64,000 nt of DNA from Lepidurus packardi (lineage: Eukaryota; Arthropoda; Branchiopoda; Notostraca; Triopsidae): positions 62,001 to 126,000 of the forward strand of contig JAKZAN010000070.1 in NCBI GenBank assembly GCA_023053545.1, written 5' to 3'. Each line of letters begins with the position of its first letter. The first letter of the stretch is position 1. The translations under genes were made by a program, and so were the position numbers. Shown in pieces: positions 47,254 to 58,680 of this stretch. The notes below the pieces were generated by a model. It worked only from the letters and a program-made list of their open reading frames with translations, was not told the DNA's origin and did not search any database.

Positions 47254-48564
47254 GCCTATGGAAGAGTGAGGATTGACCAACACAGCAGCTTGAGGGGGGT
47301 GTCAAACACATGAGTGTGAGCTGACAAGCATCCTAGCCAGAGGGGCTGCGCAAACGCAAGAGTTGGTGAGTTGGTGTTATCAGTGTGTGTGCGACAGTTG
47401 ATAGCCTGATGAGCATGATGGCACACTCTCCAAAAAATCTTACAGTGTAGTGAAACCACCAACCATTATTTTGAATAAATTTGTAATTGTATTTGTTGAA
47501 AGAAAATACATTTCAAAGGTTAAACTTACAAAAAGTGTCTTTAACTTAAATGTCTATCTCCGAAAAAGTGTCATTAACTTTAATGTCTATTTTTGAAAAA
47601 GTGTCTTCACTTAAATGTGTATTTTGTGAAAAAAGTGTCTTTAACTTAAATGATGAATCTCGAAAAGTGTCTTTAACTTTAATGTCTATTCTCGAAAAAG
47701 TGTCCTTAACTTTAATGTTGATTCTGAAAAAGTGTCTTTAACTTTAATGTCTATTCTCGAAAAAGTGTCCTTAACTTTAATGTCGAATCTGAAAAAGTGT
47801 CTTTAACTTTAATGGTAATCCTGAAAAAGTGTCTTTAACTTTAATGTCGAGTCCGAAAAAGTGTCTTTAACTTTAATGATGAATCTCGAAAAGTGTCTTT
47901 AACTTTAATGTCTATTCTCGAAAAAGTGTCCTTAACTTTAATGTTGATTCTGAAAAAGTGTCTTCACTTAAATGTGTATTTTGTGAAACAGTGTCATTAA
48001 CTTTAATGTCTATTTTGAAAAAGTGTCTTTAACTTAAATGTGTATATTGTGAAAAAGTGTCTTTAACTTTAATGTCTATTCTCGAAAAAGTGTCTTTAAC
48101 TTTAATGACTATTCTCGAAAAAGTGTCTTTAACTTTAATGTCGAATCTGAAAAAGTGTCTTTAACTTTAATGGTAATCCTGAAAAAGTGTCTTTAACTTT
48201 AATGTCGAGTCCGAAAAAGTGTCTTTAACTTTAATGTCGAGTCCGAAAAAGTGTCTTTAACTTTAATGTCGAGTCCGAAAAAGTGTCTTTAACTTTAATG
48301 GTAATTAAGTTTGTTGGCGGAGGACACTGTTGTCGACACGAGAGCTGCTCAATTGTGAGGACAGCGCCAACGTGAAAGTGGCGGAAACGCTAGAAACTAG
48401 GTGTTGTCAAACCATACTGCGCAGGCGTCAGGGCAGGGGACTAGGGGAGAAATGAAGGCATCCTATTGGTGCAGCCGTAAAAGGGGCGGGGCTTGGGAGA
48501 AATGGAGGCTTCCTATTGGTGCGGCAGTAATGGAGGTGGCAGTAATGGTGGTAAATATACTACT
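47227..48564 (-). repeat. Polinton terminal inverted repeat, right
   Basis: About 1338 bp, the inverse of the left terminal repeat. It is about 110 bp longer, mainly because it holds more tandem units. The outermost bases read inward as AGTAGTATA on both sides. The inner edge is at GTCAAGCGCGC, near 47227. Confidence 0.9.
47531..48300 (-). repeat. Tandem array of 31-33-bp units in right terminal repeat, about 24 copies
   Basis: Same unit as in the left repeat, seen here as GTGTCTTTAACTTTAATG plus a variable part. I count 24 copies against 21 on the left. The order of variants agrees at both ends of the array and differs in the middle, as slippage or unequal exchange would produce. Confidence 0.92.
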
Positions 48565-48570
48565 CAAACT
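48565..48570. repeat. Polinton target-site duplication, right copy
   Basis: CAAACT directly follows the terminal CT of the element and equals 35642-35647. It continues into satellite in the register expected for an uninterrupted unit. Confidence 0.85.
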
Positions 48571-51429
48571 GGTTGAAACTGGTTTACACAGGTCTAAACT
48601 GGTTTAAGCGAGTTCATAAACTGGTTTATACCGGTGTAAACAGGTCTAAACTGGTTCTAAATGGTATAAACTGGTTTACACAGGTCTGTGTTGGTTTATA
48701 CCGGTGTAAACAGGTCTAAACTGGTTTTAACTGGTATAAACTGGTTTACAAAGGTTTAAACTGGTTTATACTAGTTCAAACTGGTTGAAATTTTTTTAAC
48801 AGGTCTAAACTTGTTTTAACTAGTTTATAAACTGGTTTAAAACGTTTTTAACTGGCTTAAACTGGCTTAAACTGGTTTAAACCAGGCCTAAACAGGTCTT
48901 AACTGGTTTAAACTAGTTTATTAACTGTTTTACACTGGTTTAAACTTGTTTATACTAGTTCAAACTGGTTTAAACTGGTTTACACAGGTCTAAACTGGTT
49001 TAAGCTAGTACCTTTGTAAACAGGTCTAAACTGGTTCTAAATGGCATAAACTGGTTTATACAGGTCTAAACTGGTTTAAACTGGTTAATACTAGTTCAAA
49101 CTGGTTTAAATTTTTTTTAACAGGTCTAAGCTTGTTTAAGCTAGTTTATAAACTGGTTTAAACCGTTTTTAACTGGCTTAAACTGGTTTAAACCAGGCCT
49201 AAAAAGGTCTAAACTGGTTTAAACTAGTTTATTAACTGTTTCACACTGGTTTAACCTGGTTTATACTAGTTCAAACTGGTTTAAATTGGTCTACTCATGT
49301 CTAAACTGGTTTACTCATGTCTAAACTGGTTTAACGTAGTTTATAAACTGGTTTATACTAGTTCAAACTGGTTTAAACCGGTTAAAACTGGCTTAATCTG
49401 GTTTAAACTGGTTAAAACTAGATTATAAACTGGTTTATACCGGTGTAAACAGGTCTAAACTGGTTTTAACTGGTATAAACTAGTTCAAACTGGTTTAAAA
49501 TTTTTTAACAGGTCTAAACTGGTTTAAACTAGTTTATTAACTATGTTACACTGGTTTAAACTTGTTTATACTAGTTCAAACTGGTTTTAACTGGTTTACA
49601 CAGGTCTAAACTGATTTAAGCTAGTTTATAAACTGGTTTATACCGGTGTAAACAGGTCTAAACTGGTTCTAAATGGTATAAACTGGTTTACACAGGTCTA
49701 AACTGGTTTGAACTGGTTTATACTAGTTCAAACTGGTTTAAGCCGGTTAAAACTGGCTTAATCTGGTTTAAACTGGTCAAAACCAGATTATAAACTGGTT
49801 TATACCGGTGTAAACAGGTCTAAACTGGTTTTAACTGGTATAAACTGGTTTACAAAGGTTTAAACTGGTTTATACTAGTTCAAACTGGTTGAAATTTTTT
49901 TAACAGGTCTAAACTTGTTTTAACTAGTTTATAAACTGGTTTAAAACGTTTTTAACTGGCTTAAACTGGCTTAAGCTGGTTTAAACCAGGATTAAACAGG
50001 TCTTAACTGGTTTAAACTAGTTTATTAACTGTTTTACACTGGTTTAAACTTGTTTATACTAGTTCAAACTGGTTTAAACTGGTTTACACAGGTCTAAACT
50101 GGTATAAGCTAGTACCTTTGTAAACAGGTCTAAACTGGTTCTAAATGGCATAAACTGGTTTACACAGGTCTAAACTGGTTTAAACTGGTTTATACTAGTT
50201 CAAACTGGTTTAGACTGGTCTACTCATGTCAAAACTGGTTTACTCATGTCAAACTGGTTTAAGGTAGTTTATAGACTGGTTTATACTAGTTCAAACTGGT
50301 TTAAACCGGTTAAAACTGGCTTAATCTGGTTTAAACTGGTCAAAACTAGATTATAAACTGGTTTATACCGGTGTAAACAGGTCTAAACTGGTTTTAACTG
50401 TTATAAACTGGTTTACACAGGTCTAAACTGGTCTAAACTGGTTTATACTAGTTCAAACTGGTTGAAATTTTTTTAACAGGTCTAAACTTGTTCAAACTAG
50501 TTTATAAACTGGTTTAAAACGTTTTTAACTGGCTTAAACTGGTTTAAACCAAGCCTAAACAGGTCTAAACTGGTTTAAACTAGTTTATTAACTGTTTTAC
50601 ACTGGTTTAAACTTGTTTATACTAGTTCAAACTGGTTTAAACTGGTTTACACAGGTCTAAACTGGTTTAAGCGAGTTGATAAACTGGTTTATACCGGTGT
50701 AAACAGGTCTAAACTGGTTCTAAATGGTATAAACTGGTTTACACAGGTCTAAACTGGTTTATACTGGTTTATACTAGTTCAAACTGGTTTAAATTTTTTT
50801 TAACAGGTCTAAGCTTGTTTAAGCTAGTTTATAAACTGGTTTAAACCGTTTTTAACTGGCTTAAACTGGTTTAAACCAGGCCTAAAAAGGTCTAAACTGG
50901 TTTAAACTAGTTTATTAACTGTTTTACACTTTTTTAACCTGGTTTATACTAGTTCAAACTGGTTTAAATTGGTCTACTCATGTCTAAACTGGTTTACTCA
51001 TGTCTAAACTGGTTTAACGTAGTTTATAAACTGGTTTATACTAGTTCAAACTGGTTTAAACCGGTTAAAACTGGCTGAATCTGGTTTAAACTGGTTAAAA
51101 CTAGATTATAAACTGGTTTATACCGGTTTAAACAGGTCTAAACTGGTTTTAACTGGTATAAACTAGTTCAAACTGGTTTAAATTTTTTTAACAGGTCTAA
51201 ACTGGTTTAAACTAGTTTATTAACTGTGTTACACTGGTTTAAACTTGTTTAAACTAGTTCAAACTGGTTTAAACTGGTTTACACAAGTCTAAACTGGTTT
51301 AAGCTAGTTTATAAACTGGTTTATACCGGTGTAAACAGGTCTAAACTGGTTCTAAATGGTATAAACTGGTTTACACAGGTCTAAACTGGTTTGAACTGGT
51401 TTATACTAGTTCAAACTGGTTGAAATTTT

Positions 51430-51634
51430 TTTAACAGGTCTAAACTGGTTTAAACTAGTTTATTAACTGTGTTACACTGGTTTAAACTTGTTTATACTAG
51501 TTAAAACTGGTTTAAACTGGTTTACACAGGTCTAAACTGGTTTAAGCTAGTTTATAAACTGGTTTATAATGGTGTAAACAGGTCTAAACTGGTTCTAAAT
51601 GGTATAAACTGGTTTACACAGGTCTAAACTGGTT
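51430..51634 (+). repeat. Inverted-arm junction, left half
   Basis: About 200 bp that match the inverse of 52951-53160 with about eight differences by eye. Both read toward the block as TCTAAATGGTATAAACTGG, then TTTACACAGGTCTAAACTGG, then TTATTTTA, so both arms stop at the same satellite phase. Confidence 0.85.
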
Positions 51635-52950
51635 ATTTTAATAAGAGGAAATTTCAGGTAAACTTACAAGGAAATTTCATTGAAATTTGAGGTAAAATTG
51701 CAAGCAAATTTCAAGGAAATTTCAATGAAATTTCATCGTAATTTAAATAAGATTTCGAGGAAATTTCAGGAAAAATTACAAGCAAATTTCCAGGAAATTT
51801 CATTGAAATTTCAGTGTAATTTCAATAAGATTTTGAAGAAATTTCAGGTAAAATTACAAACAAATTTCAAGGAAATTTCATTGAAATTTCATGTAAAATT
51901 ACAAGCAAATTTCAAGGAAATTTCATTGAAATTTCAAGTAAAATTACAAGCATATTTCAACGAAATTTCAATGCAATTTCAGTGTTTTTCAGTAAGATTT
52001 CGAGGAAATTTCAGGTAAAATTACAAGCAAATTTCATTGAAATTTGAGGTAAAATTACAAGCAAATTTCAAGGAAATTTCATTGAAATTTGAGGTAAAAT
52101 TACAAGCATATTTCAACGAAATTTCAAAGAAATTTCATTGTAATTTAAATAAGATTTCGAGGAAATTTCAGGTAAAATTACAAGCAAATTTCAAGTAAAT
52201 TTCATTGAAATTTCAGGTAAAATTACAAGCATATTTCAACGAAATTTCAATGAAATTTCAGTGTAATTTCAATAAGATTTAGAGGAAATTTCAGGTAAAA
52301 TTACAAGCAAATTAAAAGGAAATTTCATTGAAATTTCATGTAAAATCACAAGCAAATTTCAAGGAAATTTCATTGAAATTTGAGGTAAAATTACAAGCAT
52401 ATTTCAACGAAATTTCAATGAAATTTCATTGTAATTTAAATAAGATTTCGAGGAAATTTCAGGTAAAATTAAAAGCAAATTTCAAGGAAATTTCATTGAA
52501 ATTTCAGTGTAATTTCAATAAGATTTCGAGGAAATTTCAGGTAAAATTACAAGCAAATTTCAAGTAAATTTCATTGAAATTTCAGGTAAAATTACAAGCA
52601 TATTTCAACGAAATTTCAATGAAATTTCAGTGTAATTTCAATAAGATTTAGAGGAAATTTCAGGTAAAATTACAAGCAAATTAAAAGGAAATTTCATTGA
52701 AATTTCAGGTAAAATCACAAGCAAATTTCAAGGAAATTTCATTGAAATTTGAGGTAAAAATACAAGCATATTTCAACGAAATTTCAATGAAATTTCATTG
52801 TAATTTAAATAAGATTTCGAGGAAAATTCAGGTAAAATTACAAGCAAATTTCAATGAAATTTCATTGTAATTTAAATAAGATTTCGAGGAAAATTCAGGT
52901 AAAATTACAAGCAAATTTCAAGGAAATTTCATAGAAATTTCATGTAAAAT
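51635..52950 (+). repeat. AT-rich 11-bp tandem repeat at the satellite inversion point
   Basis: 1316 bp of a different repeat with an 11-bp monomer built around the palindrome GAAATTTC (for example GAAATTTCAGG, TAAAATTACAA, GCAAATTTCAA), roughly 120 units. A longer unit of about 370 bp can be followed: AGATTTAGAGG near 52270 and 52640, and TGAGGTAAAA(A/T)TACAAGCAT at 52381 and 52750. Long frames occur because 11 bp times 3 gives an 11-residue peptide repeat without stops, but they look like by-products of the repeat. The block sits exactly where the main satellite flips direction. Confidence 0.95.
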
Positions 52951-53160
52951 AACCAGTTTAGACCTGTGTAAACCAGTTTATACCATTTAGAACCAGTTTA
53001 GACCTGTTTACACCGGTATAAACCAGTTTATAAACTAGCTTAAATCAGTTTATACCTGTGTAAACCAGTTTAAACCAGTTTGAACTAGTATAAACAAGTT
53101 TAAACCAGTGTAACATAGTTAATAAACTAGTTTAAACCAGTTTATACCTGTTAAAAAAAT
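52951..53160 (-). repeat. Inverted-arm junction, right half
   Basis: Partner of 51430-51634 in the opposite orientation, starting AACCAGTTTAGACCTGTGTA. The match runs to the oligo-A stretch near 53150. Beyond that the two arms belong to different higher-order types, so the symmetry is local, not arm-long. Confidence 0.85.
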
Positions 53161-56100
53161 TTAAACCAGTTTAAACTAGTTTATACCAGTTAAAACCAGT
53201 TTAGACCTGTTTACACCGGTATAAACCAGTTTATAATCTAGTTTTAACCAGTTTAAACCAGATTAAGCCAGTTTTAACCGGTTTAAACCAGTTTGAACTA
53301 GTATAAACCAGTTTATAAACTACGTTAAACCAGTTTAGACATGAGTAAACCAGTTTAGACATGAGTAGACCAATTTAAACCAGTTTGAACTAGTATAAAC
53401 CAGGTTAAACCAGTGTAAAACAGTTAATAAACTAGTTTAAACCAGTTTAGACCTTTTTAGGCCTGGTTTAAACCAGTTTAAGCCAGTTAAAAACGGTTTA
53501 AACCAGTTTAAAAACTAGCTTAAACAAGCTTAGACCTGTTAAAAAAAATTTAAACCAGTTTGAACTAGTATAAACCAGTATAAACCAGTTTAGACCTGTG
53601 TAAACCAGTTTATACCATTTAGAACCAGTTTAGACCTGTTTACACCGGTATAAACCAGTTTATGAACTAGCTTAAACCAGTTTAGACCTGTTTACACCGG
53701 TATAAACCAGTTTATGAACTCGCTTAAACCAATTTAGACCTGTGTAAACCAGTTTAAACCATTTTGAACTAGTATAAACAAGTTTAAACCAGTTTAAAAC
53801 AGTTAATAAACTAGTTTAAACCAGTTTAGACCTGTTTAGGCTTGGTTTAAACCAGTTTAAGCCAGTTTAAAACGTTTTAAACCAGTTTATAAACTAGTTT
53901 GAACAAGTTTAGACCTGTTAAAAAAATTTCAACCAGTTTGAACTAGTATCAAAAAGTTTAAACCAGTTTAGACCTGTGTAAACCAGTTTATACCAGTTAA
54001 AACCAGTTTAGACCTGTTTACACCGGTATAAACCAGTTTATAATCTGGTTTTGACCAGTTTAAACCAGCTTAAGCCAGTTTTAACCGGCTTAAACCAGTT
54101 TGAACTAGTATAAACCAGTTTAAACCAGTTTAGACCTGTGTAAACCAGTTTATACCATTTAGAACCAGTTTAAGCCAGTTTAGACCTGTGTAAACCAGTT
54201 TATACCATTTAGAACCAGTTTAGACCTGTTTACACCGGTATAAACCAGTTTTTAAACTAGCTTAAACCAGTTTAGACCTGTGTAAACCAGTTTAAACCAG
54301 TTTGAACTAGTTTAAACAAGTTTAAACCAGTGTAACACAGTTAATAAACTAGTTTAAATCAGTTTAGACCTGTTAAAAAAATTTAAACCAGTTTGAACTA
54401 GTTTATACCAGTTAAAACCAGTTTAGACCTGTTTACACCGGTATAAACCAGTTTATAATCTAGTTTTAACCAGTTTAAACCAGATTATGCCAGTTTTAAC
54501 CGGTTTAAACCAGTTTGAACTAGTATAAACCAGTTTATAGACTACGTTAAACCAGTTTAGACATGAGTAAACCAGTTTAGACATGAGTAGACCAATTTAA
54601 ACCAGTTTGAACTAGTATAAACCAGGTTAAACCAGTGTAAAACAGTTAATAAACTAGTTTAAACCAGTTTAGACCTGTTTAGGCCTGGTTTAAACCAGTT
54701 TAAGCCAGTTAAAAACGTTTTAAACCAGTTTATAAACTAGTTTGAACAAGTTTAGACCTGTTAAAAAAATTTCAACCAGTTTGAACTAGTATCAACCAGT
54801 TTAAACCAGTTTAGACCTGTGTAAACCAGTTTATACCAGTTAAAACCAGTTTAGACCTGTTTACACCGGTATAAACCAGTTTATAATCTAGTTTTGACCA
54901 GTTTAAACCAGATTAAGCCAGTTTTAACCGGTTTAAACCAGTTTGAACTAGTATAAACCAGTCTATAAACTACCTTAAACCAGTTTAGACATGAGTAAAC
55001 CAGTTTTGACAAGAGTAGACCAGTCTAAACCAGTTTGAACTAGTATAAACCAGTTTAAACCAGTTTAGACCTGTGTAAACCAGTTTATGCCATTTAGAAC
55101 CAGTTTAGACCTGTTTACAAAGGTACTAGCGTAAACCAGTTTAGACCTGTGTAAACCAGTTTAAACCAAATTGAACTAGTATAAACAAGTTTAAAACAGT
55201 GTAAAACAGTTAATAAACTAGTTTAAACCAGTTAAGACCTGTTTAGGCCTGGTTTAAACCAGTTTAAGCCAGTTTAAGCCAGTTAAAAACGTTTTAAACC
55301 AGTTTATAAACTAGTTAAAACAAGTTTAGACCTGTTAAAAAAATTTCAACCAGTTTGAACTAGTATAAACCAGTTTAAACCTTTGTAAACCAGTTTATAC
55401 CAGTTAAAACCAGTTTAGACCTGTTTACACCGGTATAAACCAGTTTATAATCTAGTTTTGACCAGTTTAAACCAGATTAAGCCAGTTTTAACCGGTTTAA
55501 ACCAGTTTGAACTAGTATAAACCAGTTTACACCAGTTTAGACCTGTGTAAACCAGTTTATACCATTTAGAACCAGTTTGGACCTGTTTACACCGCTGAAA
55601 ACCAGTGTATAAACTAGCTTAAACCAGTTTAGACCTGTGTAAACCAGTTTAAACCAGTTTGAACTAGTATAAACAAGTTTAAACCAGTGTAACACAGTTA
55701 ATAAACTAGTTTAAACCAGTTTAGACCTGCTAAAAAAATTTCAACCGGTTTGAACTAGTATAAACCAGTTTAAACCAGTTTAGACCTGTGTAAACCAGTT
55801 TATACCAGTTAAAACCAGTTCAGACCTGTTTACACCGGTATAAACCAGTTTATAATCTAGTTTTGACCAGGTTAAACCAGATTAAGCCAGTTTTAACCGG
55901 TTTAAACCAGTTTGAACTAGTATAAACCAGTTTAAACCAGTTTAGACCTGTGTAAACCATTTTATACCATTTAGAACCAGTTTAGACCTGTTTACACCGG
56001 TATAAACCAGTTTATAAACTAGCTTAAACCAGTTTAGACCTGTGTAAACCAGTTTAAACCAGTTTGAACTAGTATAAACAAGTTTAAACCAGTGTAACAC

Positions 56101-56606
56101 AGTTAATAAACTAGTTTAAACCAGTTTAGACCTGTTAAAAAAAATTTAAACCAGTTTGAACTAGTTTATACCAGTTAAAACCAGTTTAGACCTGTTTACA
56201 CCGGTATAAACCAGTTTATAATCTAGTTTAAACCAGTTTAAACCAGATTAAGCCAGTTTTAACCGGTTTAAACCAGTTTGAACTAGTATAAACCAGTTTA
56301 TAAACTACGTTAAACCAGTTTAGACATGAGTAAACCAGTTTAGACATGAGTAGACCAGTTTAAACCAGTTTGAACTAGTATAAACCAGGTTAAACCAGTG
56401 TAAAACAGTTAATAAACTAGTTTAAACCAGTTTAGACCTTTTTAGGCCTGGTTTAAACCAGTTTAAGCCAGTTAAAAACGGTTTAAACCAGTTTATAAAC
56501 TAGCTTAAACAAGCTTAGACCTGTTAAAAAAAATTTAAACAAGTTTGAACTAGTATAAACCAGTATAAACCAGTTTAGACTTGTGTAAACCAGTTTATAC
56601 CATTTA
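52951..56606 (-). repeat. 10-bp satellite array, right arm block 1 (inverted)
   Basis: The same satellite as the left arm but reversed: AAACCAGTTT on the + strand, with the same variants inverted (GACATGAGTA, CCTGTTAAAAAAATTT, CACCGGTATAAACC). Monomer length is again 10 bp. The block ends at 56606, where CATTTAGAACC of the normal unit is replaced by LINE sequence after CATTTA. I saw no gene. Confidence 0.96.
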
Positions 56607-58680
56607 GATCTAACGTTTGTTACAACCCAGTGCCTACCCTTCGTCGGACACTCCATTTTTAAAAGCCCAGATTTTATCAACCAATCGGACCACGAAGCAA
56701 TTATAATAGAAATATATGTCCATAAGGAATCAATTAAATCATGGATATGGAGCTATAATAAAGTGGACTGGATTAAATTAAACAATACTCTCAATGAGGA
56801 ACTGAAAAAAAGTAAAATAAAATATCATGACATATCGGGCCCCGAGGAATTAGACGACACAGTTAAAAATCTAAGGCAAGCACTACATAAAGCAATGGAA
56901 CTTAATATCCCCAAAACAAATCTTTCCAAAAGAAAAAATCCCTGGTGGTCCAAAGAACTAGCAAACCTCAGGAAAGAAACAGCTAAAAGCCTAAGGATTT
57001 ATAAAAATTCAAGAACTGTACAAGACCAAGCCCGATGGAAAACTATGAGAAATTTGTACACAAACAAATGCCGTGTAGCAAAAAATTTATATTGATAACA
57101 GAAACTAAAAATTCCTGACAACAGAATACTCTGGGGATTGGATAGAGCAAACCGTGAAAAAACAATGAAAAACAGCCTGGAACAACTGTTAAATCAACAA
57201 GGGGACGTTTTCGAGGACGAAATTAACAAACTAAATTTTTTGGCGCAAAAGTTCTTCTCAGCTACTCAAACTTCGAACTATCAGAACGTAAGAAAATGCA
57301 ATTTCAGAAGACAGCAAAGATATCCAGAAATATCCTGTCGGGAGCTCAAAACACTCGTGCGAGCTTTACCTAATATTAAAGCACCAGGAGATGATGCCAT
57401 ACAGCCTATAGTGTTAAAAAACACCTGGAAAGTAATCGGAAATATAGTGGTAAATATTTTTAACGCCTCCTTAAAATACTCGTATTTTCCTACCGCCTGG
57501 AAAATCGGAAAAGTGCTCCCTGTTCCTAAACCCAAAAAGGCAGACTATAAAACACATAAGAGTTTCCGCCCCATAACTATACTTTCCACACTAGGAAAAG
57601 TTTTAGAAAAAACGATTGCATTAAGAATATTAGATCATATGGAACAAAAATCGCTTCTCTCTGACTATCAGTGGGGTTTTCGTCCAAAGAAATCGACCAC
57701 AGATGCTATGCTTGCCCTGAGTAATCAAATCCTAAATGGATTCGACAAACATCAAACTACAACAGCGCTTCTATTGGACATTGAAGGAGCCTTTGATAAT
57801 GTTAATCATAGAAAGTTAATCCAAATACTGAAAAAGAAAAAGGTTCCAAGTTACGTCGCAGATTGGCTTCAAAACTTTTTAGCAGATCGCACAATCTGCG
57901 TCCAGCATGGTAACCACAGGAGCCAAACTTTTCATGTCAGCAAAGGACTCCCTCAAGGATCACCCCTATCACCAATTTTGTTCGTCACATATATAGATGG
58001 AGCATTAAAACTTCTCAAAAGCAAACGCATCCGTGTGCAGGCTTTCGCTGATGACTTACTTTTAGCTATCAGCGGATCATCTGGGAAAGTGAATATCAGG
58101 ATGCTTCAAAATGCCCTGAAAGCACTTGAGAAATGGAGTCTTAGTGTTCACCTCACTTTCAGTCAAAGCAAGACAGAGCTGATACATTTCTCAAAGAAAA
58201 GATACCCTGACGATACGCCCCTTACATGGGGTGATATCACCATCATCCCAAGACCCCACGTTCGTTATCTTGGCCTCTTATTTGATACAAAGCTATCCTG
58301 GAAATCGCATGTTAATCGACTTGCAGCCGAAGGAAATTTTATTATTCTGAAAATACGAAACTTGTCCCATAATATTCCAGCTATAAGAACTAACCAGCTG
58401 AGATCTCTGCTTTTAGCTACACTTTATTCTAAGATATTTTACGGCCTACCAGCCTGGTCAAACTTCAAGTTAGAAAAATCCCCCACTTTAAAATACCTTC
58501 ATCGCCAAGCCTTGTTAATAATATCCGGAGCATTTAAAACGTCTCCAACATCAACCCTAGAAGTAGAGACTGGAATCCCTCCACTGAAGTTGGCCGTCGA
58601 AGAAAGGCTGATTAGATTCGGTTTAACAAGAAATGCAGCAGACCTCCGAAACATGGATCCTCCTCGTCATTCCTCTTGTT
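56607..58680 (+). pseudogene. Second LINE, truncated ORF2 (endonuclease end plus reverse transcriptase)
   Basis: The frame begins at DLT of the endonuclease (equivalent to residue 181 of the LINE at 10.4-15.5 kb) and includes SDHEAIIIEI, the NPWWSKEL linker and the reverse transcriptase with FRPITILSTLGK, QWGFRPKKSTTDA, LDIEGAFDNVNH, QGSPLSPILF, FADDL and VRYLGLLFD. It stops near the equivalent of residue 850, so the 5' part, the C-terminal zinc finger and the 3' end with A-tail are missing. Two adjacent in-frame stops (TGA TAA, 57093-57098) interrupt it; the frame resumes unchanged. In the transcriptase about half the residues match the first LINE by eye: same clade, different family. No target duplication is visible, so it was probably trimmed by satellite recombination. 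Confidence 0.92.

Larger units (their letters stand above)
35648..48564 (-). mobile_element. Polinton/Maverick element (fossil, 12.9 kb)
   Basis: The element has the family hallmarks: 5'-AG...CT-3' ends, a 6-bp target duplication, long terminal inverted repeats and a gene set of retroviral-type integrase, protein-primed DNA polymerase B, packaging ATPase, adenain-like protease, and major and minor capsid proteins. Most genes read leftward; the ATPase reads rightward. At 12.9 kb it is shorter than the usual 15-20 kb. The terminal repeats differ by only a few percent outside their tandem arrays, so the insertion looks fairly young. It is broken, with roughly five to seven breaks overall, most in the polymerase region; several other genes still look whole. 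It lies in the satellite, and the empty site matches a normal satellite unit, for example near 34500. Confidence 0.95.
48565..51634 (+). repeat. 10-bp satellite array, left arm block 5
   Basis: The satellite resumes after the Polinton in the same orientation. At about 48685 the register is broken by GGTCTGTGTTGGTTTATACC, probably an old rearrangement joint. Much of the rest is a near copy of 33.5-35.2 kb: ACACTTTTTTAACCTGG occurs near 34800 and 50926, and TCATGTCAAACTGG near 33714 and 50246. The last 200 bp are the left half of the inverted junction around the AT-rich block. I saw no gene. Confidence 0.95.

Noticed and set aside
51680-52567. Long frames in the AT-rich block with an 11-residue repeat such as KLQANFKEISL, resembling LEA-type repeats
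   Set aside because: An 11-bp repeat without stops automatically gives an 11-residue repeat. The frames are broken by small register shifts and follow the DNA repeat exactly.
51634-52951. Fold-back sequencing artefact as the cause of the satellite inversion
   Set aside because: A fold-back would leave identical arms and no unique spacer. Here the arms differ by several percent near the joint, diverge in type after about 200 bp, and are separated by 1.3 kb of different repeat. Read-level evidence would still be decisive.
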